Positions 1 to 11,240 of a stretch of DNA of 60,000 nucleotides are shown here, piece after piece. This DNA is from Cryptomeria japonica. Lineage: Eukaryota; Streptophyta; Pinopsida; Cupressales; Cupressaceae. The notes under the pieces were generated by a model. The model searched no databases. It was not told the DNA's origin and saw only the letters and a list, made by a program, of their open reading frames with translations. How positions within the stretch are numbered: the stretch's first letter is position 1; each line of letters starts with the position of its first letter. A program made the translations under genes and the position numbers. The DNA lies in contig NC_081409.1 in NCBI RefSeq assembly GCF_030272615.1, forward strand, positions 21,208,260-21,268,259, written 5' to 3'.

Positions 1-208
1 AAATTCACACACCTCTCAAATGAGAGAGAACCTCCTTAAATATAGGAGGAAGGGTGACTTCACTAGTCACACCTTTTCAATAACCCCCACCCATAAATAA
101 TTAATAATCTAATAGTTATTATAATATATAAGGTTTTATAACCTTATATTAGAACATTATATATAAATGTTGTAAGGATGTGATCCCTAATAACATTATG
201 TTCTAACA
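1..208 (-). repeat. 3' LTR of the first element, partial
   Basis: This matches 5132-5378 nearly base for base, ending in the same TTCTAACA. It lacks about 40 bp present in the other LTR (the AGATTATAATTATTTC stretch near 5261-5300), so one LTR carries an indel. The outer part lies before position 1. Confidence 0.88.
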
Positions 209-219
209 CTCCCCCTTAA
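209..219 (-). other. Polypurine tract of the first element
   Basis: The plus strand reads CTCCCCCTTAA directly against the LTR edge, so the minus strand has TTAAGGGGGAG immediately before TGTTAGAA. This is the classic plus-strand priming site position in plant Copia elements. Confidence 0.8.
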
Positions 220-479
220 TGTTAATAGGGGAACACATGTCAATTTCCATAGAAGAAAAAATGAAGCACCCCAGTAACGTAGGTCTTCTTTGACAGTGAT
301 AAATAGGGACACAAATATATGCCAACATGAAGATCATGCATTCCGAACTACATGAAAGTCATCTTGTCATAATTTATCATCCCAGTGTTTTAAAAATGAT
401 GCTGTGAGGTCTTAAAAAAATTATATTGGAGCCGTGGTCCCCTCAAATTAGCCTCTCCCTAGGTTCATTACATAGTGCT

Positions 480-905
480 CGTAGGTCTTAATACAATGCT
501 TTTACAAGTGGAAGATTTACAAGGAGAAGAATTTACAAATGCCCGTGGGACTTAAGCACAAATGTGCCTATAGGACTTACTAATGCCTACCTGTTGTAAT
601 TAAAAAAAAAGGACTTACATATGCCTATCTGCAGGCTTAAAGGACTTACTAATGCCTATATAGGTCTTATTTCATACCTATTAGGACATATGCCTACCCG
701 TAGGATTTAAAAACTAGGATTTAGCTGCTAGGTGGTGTCATTGGCATGCACACTCCCCCTCAATGGCATCACCTAAGGCCAAGCATTATTGAATTTGGAG
801 CATATAGTGCCTAAAGGTCTTATGCCTATTAGGTCTTAAATCTAGGATTTACCCACTAGGTGGTGTCATGTACACTCCCCCTTAATGGCATCACCTCAAA
901 GCCAA
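480..905. repeat. Degenerate GCCTA / GGACTTA short repeats and duplicated PPT-like blocks
   Basis: Units built from GGACTTACTAATGCCTA recur about six times between 540 and 720. Two blocks reading ACTCCCCCTCAATGG (751) and ACTCCCCCTTAATGG (872) repeat the polypurine-tract block at 207-221, each followed by a related CATCACCT sequence. The 3' end of the element therefore seems to have been internally duplicated. No function is visible. Confidence 0.6.
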
Positions 906-961
906 TCACTGCATAGAGGATTTCAAAGTGATGGCTAAAATTATAATATATAGTATGTGCT

Positions 962-1081
962 CATGATCTTCAAAGTGTCTTTATTATCGAATGATTTCAC
1001 TTGAGTGAGGTGCCCATGATCTTCAAGGTGCCTTTATTATAGAATGCTTTCACTTGAGTGAGGTGCCCATGATCTTCAATG
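962..1081. repeat. 53-bp tandem repeat, about 2.3 copies
   Basis: The phrase CATGATCTTCAA recurs at 962, 1015 and 1068, an exact 53-bp period. The two full units share a CACTTGAGTGAGGTGCC end and differ at a handful of sites. It lies inside the first element and has no coding sense. Confidence 0.8.
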
Positions 1082-4000
1082 TTCATTTTGATCTGTAGAA
1101 ATGATATTCTCTAGAAAGAGTAAAGTAACTTCAAATAATATGGTACTTTCATATGTATCCAAATGGAACTCTTCCATAAATCTTCAAGGCCATATTGATT
1201 CTTCAAGAGCTACATTCATATTTTTGCCCATTTGATTCAAAGACACATAGAAGATAGTCTTCTCATTAAAGTATTGCATCATCCATATAATAACGCTTGC
1301 ACCAATTTGCATAATAACACATAACCTCGTCATAAAAGAAACAATATAGTTAGTAACATAGTAATCAATTAAACTTGATCTTTGGTGCAAAGAAAGAACA
1401 CAATATTATTTTTGTCATTTGCCAAAGATCATATAATATTCCTTATAAATATAGTCCAATGATTGGTAGAAAGGAGATCAACATATATTTTCATGAGAAT
1501 AGGAATGAATAATTTGTTGTCTTGTTTAAAATACAAAAATAGACATGCTACTACATATAGTAATGATCCATAAAAAATTAGGCAACGGGTGAGCTATCCT
1601 TTCTAGGTTTGCTCCCCAGACAGTTTATAAGGGCGATAGTCACCCATTATAAATAGTATGATTGAAAAAAAAATGGATCAAATATAGAATAGAATAACAA
1701 ATCACTTGGATCTGCAAAAAAGGATGCTAATGAGAAATTTTTAAATTTACTTATGCATATTTACTAGCTTGTACATTCCATAAGAAAATATTTTGCCCTA
1801 CATTTATAGATAGATAGATGATTTCCTGTTTATCATTGTGATAGTTTGATATCAAGGAATTTTCTTATCAAACATACTATAATCAAGAATATTCTTAATG
1901 TTAACATAAGGCATATCCTCCATCAAATACCTATAAAAATTAAATTTGAGATAAATCATGATGTTCCTTCCTTTATTCCTACTAGTTCACATGTGACTTT
2001 TGTGATGCACTTAAAGGACTAATATAAATAATAACAGGTACTTTGGGAGGGTCACATGAAAATATGAACTAAGACTAGATGAATCAATTGTATTAAAAAT
2101 TCATATGGAAGGATCAACACCATTAGTTATGAAGTGCTTGTTTATTTGTTCATGTCTCACTAACAAGTTATTTATAAAAGATAGCATAAAATGACAAAAG
2201 AGACATTACTACATCCACTCATACTAAATGACTATCAAAGATATTATAAAGAACAGTTATAAGGGAATTATGAAATATCAACACTTATAATGGATGATAT
2301 AGGAAAGGACAAGTCTACACTGTCTCTTATAACATTGTGAAAGAAGCCCTAGTAAGACTATTCTTCATATATATACCTAATCTTCCATGAAATCAAATTA
2401 TTTATTATGTGCATATCCAACCATAATTGCAGTCTTAATCTATTTGAATTGAATTCTTTCAAACAGTTCACTTCCCTTGTGCATTTTGAAAAATAAAATA
2501 AAATGTAGATTTCAGGTTGGACTAATGAAGCATTTCCATAAAAAGCTTTTACATGCTTATTCATAAAGTACATATGACTCTCTATGACGTGTCTAACTTA
2601 TAGATAAAAAGCTCGTGCTTTCACATGGCACATTAAGAGTTACATCTCTTTGCTTCTAAGTGAGCCATTTTGTCCAAATATATCATATTTGGTCCATCTT
2701 GAAGTGTTAAAAGTGTCCATGTAAGGGTTAGAGTCATTTATGTCAAAAATACAAAAATTGTAAAAATTGTAAAGTTGCAACATTGCCAAAAGGTGCAACA
2801 AAAGTGTAAAAATGAAATCCATTGGTCATGAGGTGGTTAGAGTAGTTATAAAGGAGTTGGAAATGGTTTATAAAACCATATTTGGTCGAAATCAAGAGGG
2901 TAGATCAGTTTGGAGGGGATTCGACAAAGATTATCCATCAAACCCTCAAACTGTCATGAGGTTTTAAGGAATTTGTGGCTATCATAGATCCATGGAGGAT
3001 CCCATTTGGTGTAATTTTTATATGTAGAAGTTAATGAATGATATATAAATGAAATATATTTTAGATGAATCATTTCTTATTCATGTTTGTGGAGTATTTG
3101 GCAAGATATGTTTATCTTTACAATAATGGTCAAAACCCTACCAAGGGTTACCCATTTTTGGGAAAATGATCATAACTTTTGATTTAACCGTTGGATCTGG
3201 CTCAAATTTTGAGAGGAATTGTTTAACTCAATAATATAAATTCTAACTGAAGCGATTGTATTTAATATCAATATTGTAAATGTTATTGATGACTATTTGT
3301 TACAGTTCATGGTGAAAGGTAGATTGGTGAAGGCAACAATAGTCCAGTTGCAGCATTTGGTGTGGTCACATGAGGAATAGTAATGAAGAAAGGCTATATG
3401 TGTTGGAAATTTCTCTGAATCTTCTTTCGATTTCTTTTTGTCTTACTTAATTTGGTTAAGAATTGAAGTTTGTGTGGTTATTTTGGTGAAAATAGTTTTT
3501 AAAGGATGAAACCCTAAACTAGGGTATTCCATGGCAATAAAGAATTTGTTCTCTCATGTTATGGTGAATATTATGATCTAAAATTTTGAATGAAGGTTTT
3601 TAGGGATGTAATATAACCTTTTAAATTAGTTTGGAGGTGAGAATATTTTTTTATCTTTTTATATGCCTCTTGATTCAAGTTTAAAGTCTACCCTTGAATG
3701 AAGGTTTTATGGTTTGTGATAGATGCTCTACATCAATGCTTTTTATGATAAATAGTTCAATATTAATTGATCATTGTGGTTGGCCCATAACAATTCACTG
3801 TTAATATTAAAGGATAGTTACCTTTTCACAAAAGGCACATCATTTAGATTTAGATTTTGTATAGGGTTTTGATCTATTAAAGAGAACATACCTCAAAAAA
3901 TGTATAAAATCAATAAGATTGATGGAAACATTAAACTATTTGATATATGATGAAATTTTAAATGGTTGTGTTCATGTACTTGTTTTGAGATGGTGTAACT

Positions 4001-4849
4001 CATTTATGAATTTTTTAATTGATTTAATCTCAAAAATCAATCAAGTGAAGATCTTTTAGCAAGAGAACAAGTTGTGGGATGGATTTTCCTAAGGTTATTA
4101 AAAAAATTATCATGGAGATATAGTTAGATATCGTATTATTAAATTGTATATACTTTAGATCATCTTGAAAATAAATCCAGTCTTGTTGGAAAGAATCATG
4201 ATAGTCTTATTTGAGATATATTTTTGTATATATATAGTTAGTAAGGAATCTAGAAAGCTAATCTAGAAAGCTAATGGTTTCTTCACCTTGTTATCTCAAA
4301 ACATGAGTAGGTATCAAGAATACACAATGACTTTAAAATATTATTTTTTACACTATACTATAATGTATTAAATGGTATTGTAAAGGAATGAATATATAAA
4401 TAGGGATATCATAATCATTATTTAGATATCCACATATATTATATATGATGCAATCTATTAAAAGGTCTTGTCAATTATCAAGTATCCACTTAATATAAAT
4501 TTGATTTAATAGTAATTGAAATAATGGTTTATTTATTAATATAATTAATTTATGATGTTTATGAAATAAAAAATCTCAAAGCCAAATTTTGAAAAAAAAA
4601 ATAATATTTACCTCTTATGATGTATGCTCAAATGTCAACTTTTATGAGGCCAACTTTTTATTGTAATCACATTGGTCAATGAAGATAATTATTTTTTAAT
4701 ATAATATAAGATGCACTTCTCTAAAAAATACATAGTAGAAAGGAAGAGATATTACCAAAAATTTGTTGATAAGCATAAATAAGGTTTCCATCAAATTTTA
4801 TATGCCTTCTAGTATAACCTGTAAAAATGATTAGTACTAGCCTAATCTA
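1082..4849. other. Interior of the first element, no recognisable gene
   Basis: The stretch is AT-rich, with only open frames under 75 codons and no similarity that I can see to gag, protease, integrase or RT on either strand. On the minus strand just inside the PBS, an isolated KFDG-like reading near 4790-4800 could be the last trace of a gag start, but four residues are too little to call. Confidence 0.55.
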
Positions 4850-4860
4850 CTCTGATACCA
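4850..4860 (-). other. Primer binding site (Met-tRNA type)
   Basis: The plus strand CTCTGATACCA abuts the LTR at 4861. Its reverse, TGGTATCAGAG, is the standard initiator Met-tRNA complement of plant Copia elements. It decides the element's strand. Confidence 0.88.
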
Positions 4861-5378
4861 TGTTAGAAATTAGGATCTTAGGATACTAATCATTATAAAC
4901 AAAATTATAAAGTAAATGAAATATGAAACATACATGCAAAATGTACACATTACAGAAGATACATGGGGAAAACCCTTTCGGGTAAAAAACCCCATAAAGC
5001 ATCATTTAATTAAAACACTTACAAATATAGTCTATCATAAAATAGACATGAACCTGGGGACACTCCTCCAATACTTCCTCATGGCCAATAATACCTCATA
5101 TGCGTAGTGATACAACTCACCATAAAGCTCCAAATTCACACACCTCTCAATGAGAGAGAACCTCCTTAAATATAGGAGGAAGGGTGACTTCACTAGTCAC
5201 ACCTTTTCAATAACCCCGACTCATAAATAATTAATAATCTAATAGTTATTAGATTATAATTATTTCAAATGGGATATGCTTATAAAGCATATAATATATA
5301 AGGTTTTATAACCTTATATTAGAACATTATATATAAATGTTGTAAGGATGTGATCCCTAATAACATTATGTTCTAACA
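4861..5378 (-). repeat. 5' LTR of the first element, 518 bp
   Basis: It is bounded by TGTTAGAA and TTCTAACA. It contains the interval ACCTCCTTAAATATAGGAGG (5160-5179), a perfect 20-bp palindrome, also present in the partial LTR at 41-60. Confidence 0.85.
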
Positions 5379-5708
5379 GGACAATTATCCTCATTTGGTT
5401 GGAGATGATGGAGGAAAAGAGATCAAGGAGAGTTCTCCTTGGGAGAATGGATCCAGAAGATATCAAAAGGGTATTTTGGACTACCCATGAGGGATGGCTA
5501 ATTCCTTTGACCTTATGATGTCATTTTGAGGCCATGTGAGAACTAGGAATAATGGTTTAAAAGAAAGATATAAAAAATTGCATAAAATTGAATGTTGAAG
5601 GATAAACTGGATTAATTAATTAGTTGTAGGATGTACTCATATATAGCAGGGTATACAACCACTTAGAATATCAAGTACTATCAAGAATCATGGTATGTGA
5701 TCATATGA
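5379..5708. other. Unassigned spacer
   Basis: These 330 bp lie between the first element and the solo LTR. I see no open frame, repeat or known motif here. Confidence 0.5.
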
Positions 5709-6641
5709 TGTTGGAATCCAATAACACTAAGAGGGGGGGTGAATCAGTGTTATATCAGAATGATCAATTTAGCCTTATTAAAACATGCATACACCAACCG
5801 GTATACTGGCACATACACAATTGAAAGAAGTAAAACAACCAATAATCCAATCACATAAATGAGAATCATAACACATAGAATTATACATGGAAAACCTCAA
5901 AGAGGAAAAACCACAGTGGGATTTGTGATCCACAATATCAATCCAATGGTCATATGAAAAGATATTACAAAATATAAGGGGCCTCTACATGCAGAAAGAC
6001 TTACAACCTAGAGCACACTTCTCAATCACAAATGGAGCCTCATTGACTACAAATAAATCCAGCCTACAATCTGGAGAAGTGTTCAACTGCTAAGATAGCA
6101 TCTTTTATCCCAGAATACAGTTTTGGTTTAAGCTCTCTCTGTTTCGGTCTGAAACCCTAAACCCTTTATCAGAATAACCCTTACATAAATATCCTCACAA
6201 AAATAATTTCTTTGATGTATTTCGCATCTCCTATATTATCTCCTTCCAATTACATATTCACATGATGATTATTATAAAATGATCTATCAAATTGACTTAT
6301 ATACCCTATACAACTTATCATGCCTTATGTCGGCTTACGAAGATAATTACAATATCAAATTACATGTCGGCTAGATAACATGAATGCATAAATATTAAAA
6401 ACAATTGTTGATTCCGTATCCAAGAGATGTTGGCCTCCAATACCGATAACCATATTCTAAACCATGTCGGCTTGCATTGTTGGTAACCAAAGAAATTCTT
6501 TTGTCCTGACGGTACCGGTGTAGTGTCTGTGAAGTGCCTGTCGGTACACAACTAAACCAAAACATGAAGTCGTAACACAATACCATGTTTCCATCAATGA
6601 CAACATAGTGAAACCAACCAATTGAGTGTCAATTGCCAACA
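5709..6641 (-). repeat. Probable solo LTR of a Copia element, about 933 bp
   Basis: On the plus strand it starts TGTTGGAATCC and ends ATTGCCAACA, so the minus strand has the TGTTGG...CCAACA termini usual in Copia. Near its left edge is the G-run and GTGAATCAG string that, reversed, forms the CCCCC-CTCT tail seen at the end of the other Copia LTRs here (for example 10486-10500 and 54-kb LTR). Neither flank has a PBS or PPT, which argues for a solo LTR. The flanking pentamers TATGA and CATGC do not match well, so the insertion is old or my edge is slightly off. Small open frames inside are incidental. Confidence 0.6.
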
Positions 6642-8031
6642 CATGCAAGATCCCACACCTAAGTAATCATTATCCTAGGAATATAACATCAACAAGAAAA
6701 TTATTTAGAAGAAATATTCTAGGCAAAATATTCTACACTAACACCTGCTTAAGTGTAGCTAAGTAAATAGAAAGAGATATTGGGTCCCTACAAGTAAGCC
6801 TAATTAGGTACCCAATTACAATACAAACTCTCATAAGAGGGGAAAATGAAAAAAAAACTAGTGAAAAAAATCCTCCGCAAAAGAAGGAAGTGAAGGAAAG
6901 TAGAACTCCAGAAGATAACAATAGAACCTAAAAAATTCATGTATCTCAATCTCAATGTTGAACTATGACTAATGTTTTTCATATCTAAGCAAGTACCATA
7001 AAGATGTAGCAACATGGGCATAATGAATGGCCTTCAAACTCAGGCATGACCCTGTTGGAACCTCCTAAATAAGAAAAAGAGGTTAAAACCCTAAAATTGT
7101 ATTCACCGTGAAGTCATGGTTTAAGTTCAGCCAGAGTTTAATATTTTAAATATTTGCACTATATGTGGGGTGAATGAGGCTCCCACATGGGTAGAGATCA
7201 GCATATGATGTTAAAAGAAATTATGAAGGCAGATTGTCTAAACTTTTATTATTTAAATCAATTTGGTTTAAGTGATAATTCATTCCCAAAGCTAGATTTA
7301 AAATCCAAGACTTATGTTATTTAAATTATTTAATTTAAATAATAATACAAAAGGCAAAATATTTAAGCATCTTTTATCTTGCAGAGTAAAGCCATATTTT
7401 AAATAAGAGAGGATGAATCATCACTAGGGAATGGCATTGATTGGTAAAAGAAGAATTTATATTATTTAATCATTTTTTCTAAATGATTTAAATAATAATA
7501 TATTTAATAGCCCACATTATATCTCTGGAGAGGGATAGTATTTAGGTGAAGTCAAAATTTAAATCAATCCAAAAAGATTTAAATTAATTGACAATATTGA
7601 AAAGAAGTTATTAAATATCAAAGTGGTTTACTATTATGCACATTAAATAAAATGGTGGGCCCAATATTATCGAGGCAAAATTAAATCTTTCCAAAAGGTT
7701 TGAAAGCCCAATAATAACATTGCCAATTTGTAGAAAAGTTGGGGTACATTAAAGGAAGGAAGACGATACAATGAAAAGCTTACCGCCATCCCACAAAGGC
7801 CATTGAAGGAAAGTATTTTGAATTATTTTAAAAATAATAATAACGAGAGATAAGTTTGAAAATCATTATTTTTGAAAAAATGATTTAGATATGTTTACAA
7901 GAATAAATCATTAATGTTGATGTAAATTATATCTCATAATTACACTTTACTTAAGTTGACTTAAGGTAATGTATTTCATAGTAGTTTGGATATGAGACAC
8001 TTAGGGAAGTGTGCACATAGGGATGATGTAT
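6642..8031. other. Unassigned AT-rich DNA
   Basis: There is no credible gene. Runs of AATTTAAATAATAAT dominate 7240-7930, a texture like the AT-rich part of the Gypsy-type LTRs further on. A reversed CACTTAAGCAGG then TGTTAG at about 6742-6754 resembles a PPT/LTR edge, but I cannot find its partner. Confidence 0.45.
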
Positions 8032-8129
8032 GTAGGATAAATTCTACCTTTTGTAGTCTTATCTTGTTGTTACATTCCACCTTTGGTGGGTGATCCACCA
8101 CTGGTGGAATATTTTATTATTTATCCTAC
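8032..8129. repeat. Nested inverted repeat, about 98 bp
   Basis: The outer arms GTAGGATAAAT (8032-8042) and ATTTATCCTAC (8119-8129) are exact complements. An inner hairpin at 8074-8110 has 16-bp arms matching at 14 positions around a 5-base loop (GTGAT). The arrangement could be a small foldback element or a structured part of an old LTR; I see no flanking duplication that decides it. Confidence 0.7.
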
Positions 8130-8755
8130 CTACCCTCACCTACCCTTGTATATCATTGAGCCACATGCCATTATTGTGTGCTCACATATCCATATGGCCT
8201 TGCCTTTATAGGTAGTCTTAGTGATGATCCAGTTGATCAATATTTTGCATCTTGATTAGAATACAGTTTATTCTTATCAAATATTTTGTCTCTCTTGTGC
8301 TATTCATTGTGCCCTAGATCTTGGCTATATTTGACAAATTCTTGCATGGTATTGATCAAATCCATTGGGGCTTCATTGAGTAGTCTATTTGGAGACATTT
8401 TGGAGCATCGTTTTCTTGGATCTAAAGAGATGCACATTTTTGGGGCATCCTATGGTGATTTTGACCTCACTGTTGAGTCTAGGAGGCTGTTTTCATGAAT
8501 TTTGAGTATAAAGTCACCTATATTTGATGAAAATTGCATTTAGAGCTTTGGAGGAAAGATTAAACCTATTTGAATAGTACGATATATTTTGTAAAAAGAA
8601 TAAAAAATTTCTGCAAAATTGTTTTTTAATTTTCATTTATTTTAATTTCGTAGTTTTTATATTTATTGTAAAAGTTTTAAAAATTCAAAAAAATTAAAAT
8701 AATATATATAGATATATATTCTTACGGGGGTTACTCCCCCCTCCCCCCCACTCAC
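8130..8755. other. Unassigned AT-rich DNA ending in G/C homopolymer runs
   Basis: No gene is visible. At 8725-8750 the sequence turns abruptly from AT repeats (ATATATATAGATATATAT) to GGGGG and CCCCCC runs, marking a junction with the GC-richer block that follows. Confidence 0.45.
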
Positions 8756-9170
8756 TTGTACCACATAATTTTTTTTGCAAGGGCCATACCACTTGCGGTT
8801 CCATCTTACACCCATTGGGCTTCCCTTTCTGGCAGCCATCGTGCACGCAGCCGCTTCCTCCAATCGGTCTTCCTCACCTGGCCCCCATTAGAAATCCCTC
8901 TAGTGGCCACCTCTCCTCAAACCACCGACGACACTTCTCCGGCTACCACCTCCTCTAGTTGTTGCGTCGTCTACACCATTGCCTCGGTTGTGTTGCCCAA
9001 CACCTCCACACTCTGCGGCCCTTGGACATGTGGGGAAAAATTCTTCACCCATACGGCTCCCTATCAATGCCACACGACAACATCTAGTTCACCACCATAG
9101 AGCCAAATCTACACAAACAGCTGCTACGCTATCAAACCAGACATCACACTCAATGTACAGATGATGACAT
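8756..9170 (+). other. GC-richer island with a 114-codon open frame, identity unknown
   Basis: The block is rich in C and in CCACC/CACC words, clearly unlike its neighbours. It holds an open frame 8756-9100 encoding a Ser/Thr/Pro-rich peptide without a recognisable domain, signal peptide or membrane helix. It may be a piece of a transposon 5' region or a captured gene fragment. The start codon has no supporting context and I do not claim it is expressed. Confidence 0.3.
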
Positions 9171-9221
9171 CACCTGCCACATCATCAGTCCACATTAGCA
9201 TACCGTGTTGGATATTAGAGA

Positions 9222-10524
9222 TGTTGGAATATGTTCTTGGCATTAATGTCAACATATTCATGTGTTCTTGTGCTTTGGTATTACGAAGAATTGGTTTGGT
9301 TGCAGATATGTTGATGCGGATTAATGAGTTCTGAGATACTTATCTCTAGATGATTCAGTATGAGTTTCAATGTTCTAGAAGGTGATTTGATTGAGTTATG
9401 TGATCCGGTGGATGATTGGTTTTTCTGTTGGTTTTATATTGTAGAGTTGTGATTTTTGGTTTGTATTGCTCTGGAATTGATTCTAAATGTGCAAATTTTG
9501 AAGAGTATTTGGGACATTCATGTGTGTCCTCAATTCGGGTGGTTCATTATTTGGAACTTCACAAGCGTATCTTTTAGTTTGTTGTTGGTGTTCTCAAGCT
9601 CCAGTGATGAAATAATGATGATTCTAGTTATACGAGTTGTTGCGGTTGTTGCGAAAGAATTCGTATTGCTTGTTGATGTTATTCGATCGTGTTCTAGATG
9701 TGTTTTGGTGCATTGATCGTGGTGCATGTTATTGAAGATTTTATTGGTTTCGTGGTATTTCATATTATATGACTTTCTGGCCAACTCGATGTTTGTTGCA
9801 CGTTGCAGATGATTTTGGCGATATATTTGGTGGTGGTGTTGCATGTTCGAGGTTTTGATTTGGGTCCATATCGATATTGTATTGGTCCGCATATTGATTT
9901 ATGTATTGTGTGATGTAATTTTGTAATTAGGTCTTATGCGTGGAGTTGACCTGGAGGTCAAGGTTAATGATTTGTATAAATAAGTGTTGTAATCATGTAA
10001 GATATATGTCTGCGATTGTGTGCGATCTTTGAGAGTATTGTATGTGTGAACAAGTCGATTTATCTTTCGGTAGTGTGGAGAAGATCAAAGAAGTGTTGCA
10101 GTGTAGACATTGTGCTTAACCGAAACTGTGATCAGGCATTTGGAAATGATATTCTTTCAGTTCATGTAATTTGAATTGTTGTCTAATCTTTGTAAGGCAG
10201 TGAGCCTTCCCAAGGTTGTAGCCCTTTATTGTTTTTGAGCAGTGACCTCTAGGCAATGTTCCTGAATGCATGTTCATTCCCCATTGTAATATTTACACAT
10301 ACTACTACAGAGTATCAGCATATTGTGGGTAGGTTCCCACCATGGTTTTCCTCTTAACCGGGTTTTCCACATCAAAAATTTGTGTGTTGCGTGCATTGTT
10401 GATGCGATGTTTATCTTTTCTATTGTTGTTCTTGATCAAATCTGAAGTTGAGGTTCATTTTTTTTAGTTTGGTAAAAACTGTTTCACCCCCCCTCTCAAT
10501 TTTCTTGCATTGTTGTTGCCAACA
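9222..10524 (+). repeat. Copia 5' LTR, about 1.3 kb
   Basis: The end is firm: CACCCCCCCTCTCAA near 10485, then CCAACA before the PBS. The start is either TGTTGGAAT at 9222 or TGTTGGAT at 9206; I prefer 9222, since TGTTGG(N) followed by a GTCAACA stretch is how the other Copia LTRs here begin. The region 10180-10270 has the GGCAGTGAGCC / TTGTAGCCC style repeats seen downstream of transcription starts in such LTRs. Confidence 0.7.
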
Positions 10525-10539
10525 ATTGGTATCAGAGCT
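10525..10539 (+). other. Primer binding site (Met-tRNA type)
   Basis: ATTGGTATCAGAGCT directly follows the LTR end; TGGTATCAGAGC is the full plant Copia Met-tRNA complement. Confidence 0.92.
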
Positions 10540-10580
10540 AGAACCTCTAGAAGGAGCTTGAACGCTTGAGGAGACTTGGG

Positions 10581-11200
10581 ATGACAACTGTTATTTTCAA
10601 GAAGGAAAGTCTGAGATTTGATGGAACTAATTACACTATATGGAAGGACCAGATGGAGTATCACTTGAAGTGTCTTGGAGAAGATTATTAGAAGATCACA
10701 AAGAATGCCTAAAATGTTCCTCGGAATGATCTTGTTACTGTAGCTGAGACCAGGATGTTGAACATAATATAATAGCTAAAGAAGCATTATTGAGTTCCCT
10801 GATTGATGCAGAGATGACTAGTGTGATGGGATTGCAGACTGTTCATGAGATTTGGGAGAAGCTAGAGACCTTGTACAAAGGAGATAAACATGTGAAGGTT
10901 GCTAAATTCTAGAGCTTGAAAGGAAAGTATGAGCTGCTAAGAATGGGATAAGATGAGAATAGTTTGTCCTTTATGGATAAAGTAAATGATCTTGTACTGA
11001 GCATCACATGTGCCAATGGAGTCCTTGAAGAAGATGATATTATAGCTAAATTATTGTTGGGATCCTTGCCTCAAAGGTAACTTCCCTTCATACTTACCAA
11101 CTCAAAGGGAAGTTATCTTTGCATACATTCAGATCTGAAAACAAAAATCAAAATTAATAGTGTAAGGAGGTCAGGTTCACCAAAATGTAAAGTAAAAAAT
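10581..11200 (+). pseudogene. gag: Copia gag (UBN2-type), broken
   Basis: Starting at ATG 10581 the frame encodes a gag amino terminus with the RFDGTNYTIWK motif typical of Copia capsid proteins. After stops (TAG at about 10689, TAA at about 10710) and a frameshift near 10768, the downstream frame gives the TVHEIWEKLETLY and LLRMG-DENSLSFM motifs of the same domain and then a SLPQR segment. Gag would form the particle that packages element RNA. The zinc knuckle and everything after it are missing. At least five stops and a frameshift make it non-functional. Identification rests on motif order along about 600 bp and is strong. Confidence 0.88.
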
Positions 11201-11240
11201 TTGAGCTTAGCAATTTTTAACATTAAAGGGAGAAGTCACT

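Larger units (their letters stand above)
1..5378 (-). mobile_element. Non-coding Copia-type LTR retrotransposon, left end outside window
   Basis: Two direct repeats (1-208 and 4861-5378) flank about 4.65 kb. The complete repeat begins TGTTAGAA and ends TTCTAACA, a perfect inverted terminus. Beside it at 4850-4860 lies CTCTGATACCA, the reverse of TGGTATCAGAG, the Met-tRNA type primer site of Copia elements. Beside the other repeat at 209-219 is a reversed polypurine tract. PBS and PPT together fix the element on the minus strand, with its 5' LTR at the right. No open frame in the interior resembles gag or pol, so it would need proteins from another element. The expected right-hand target duplication would be GGACA (5379-5383); the left copy is outside the window. 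Superfamily is inferred from the primer site and LTR ends only. Confidence 0.8.
9222..11240 (+). mobile_element. Copia retrotransposon, 5' LTR plus decayed gag, truncated
   Basis: An LTR ending CCAACA at 10524 is followed by a Met-tRNA primer site and a gag remnant in the same direction. Homology to Copia fades near 11200-11240; no pol and no matching 3' LTR follow, so the rest is deleted. Confidence 0.8.

Noticed and set aside
6360-6648. Three overlapping 63-codon minus-strand frames
   Set aside because: They overlap each other in different phases inside a solo LTR.
9456-9892. Overlapping frames on both strands (86 and 120 codons)
   Set aside because: They lie within the Copia LTR, have no motif, and the two strands overlap each other.
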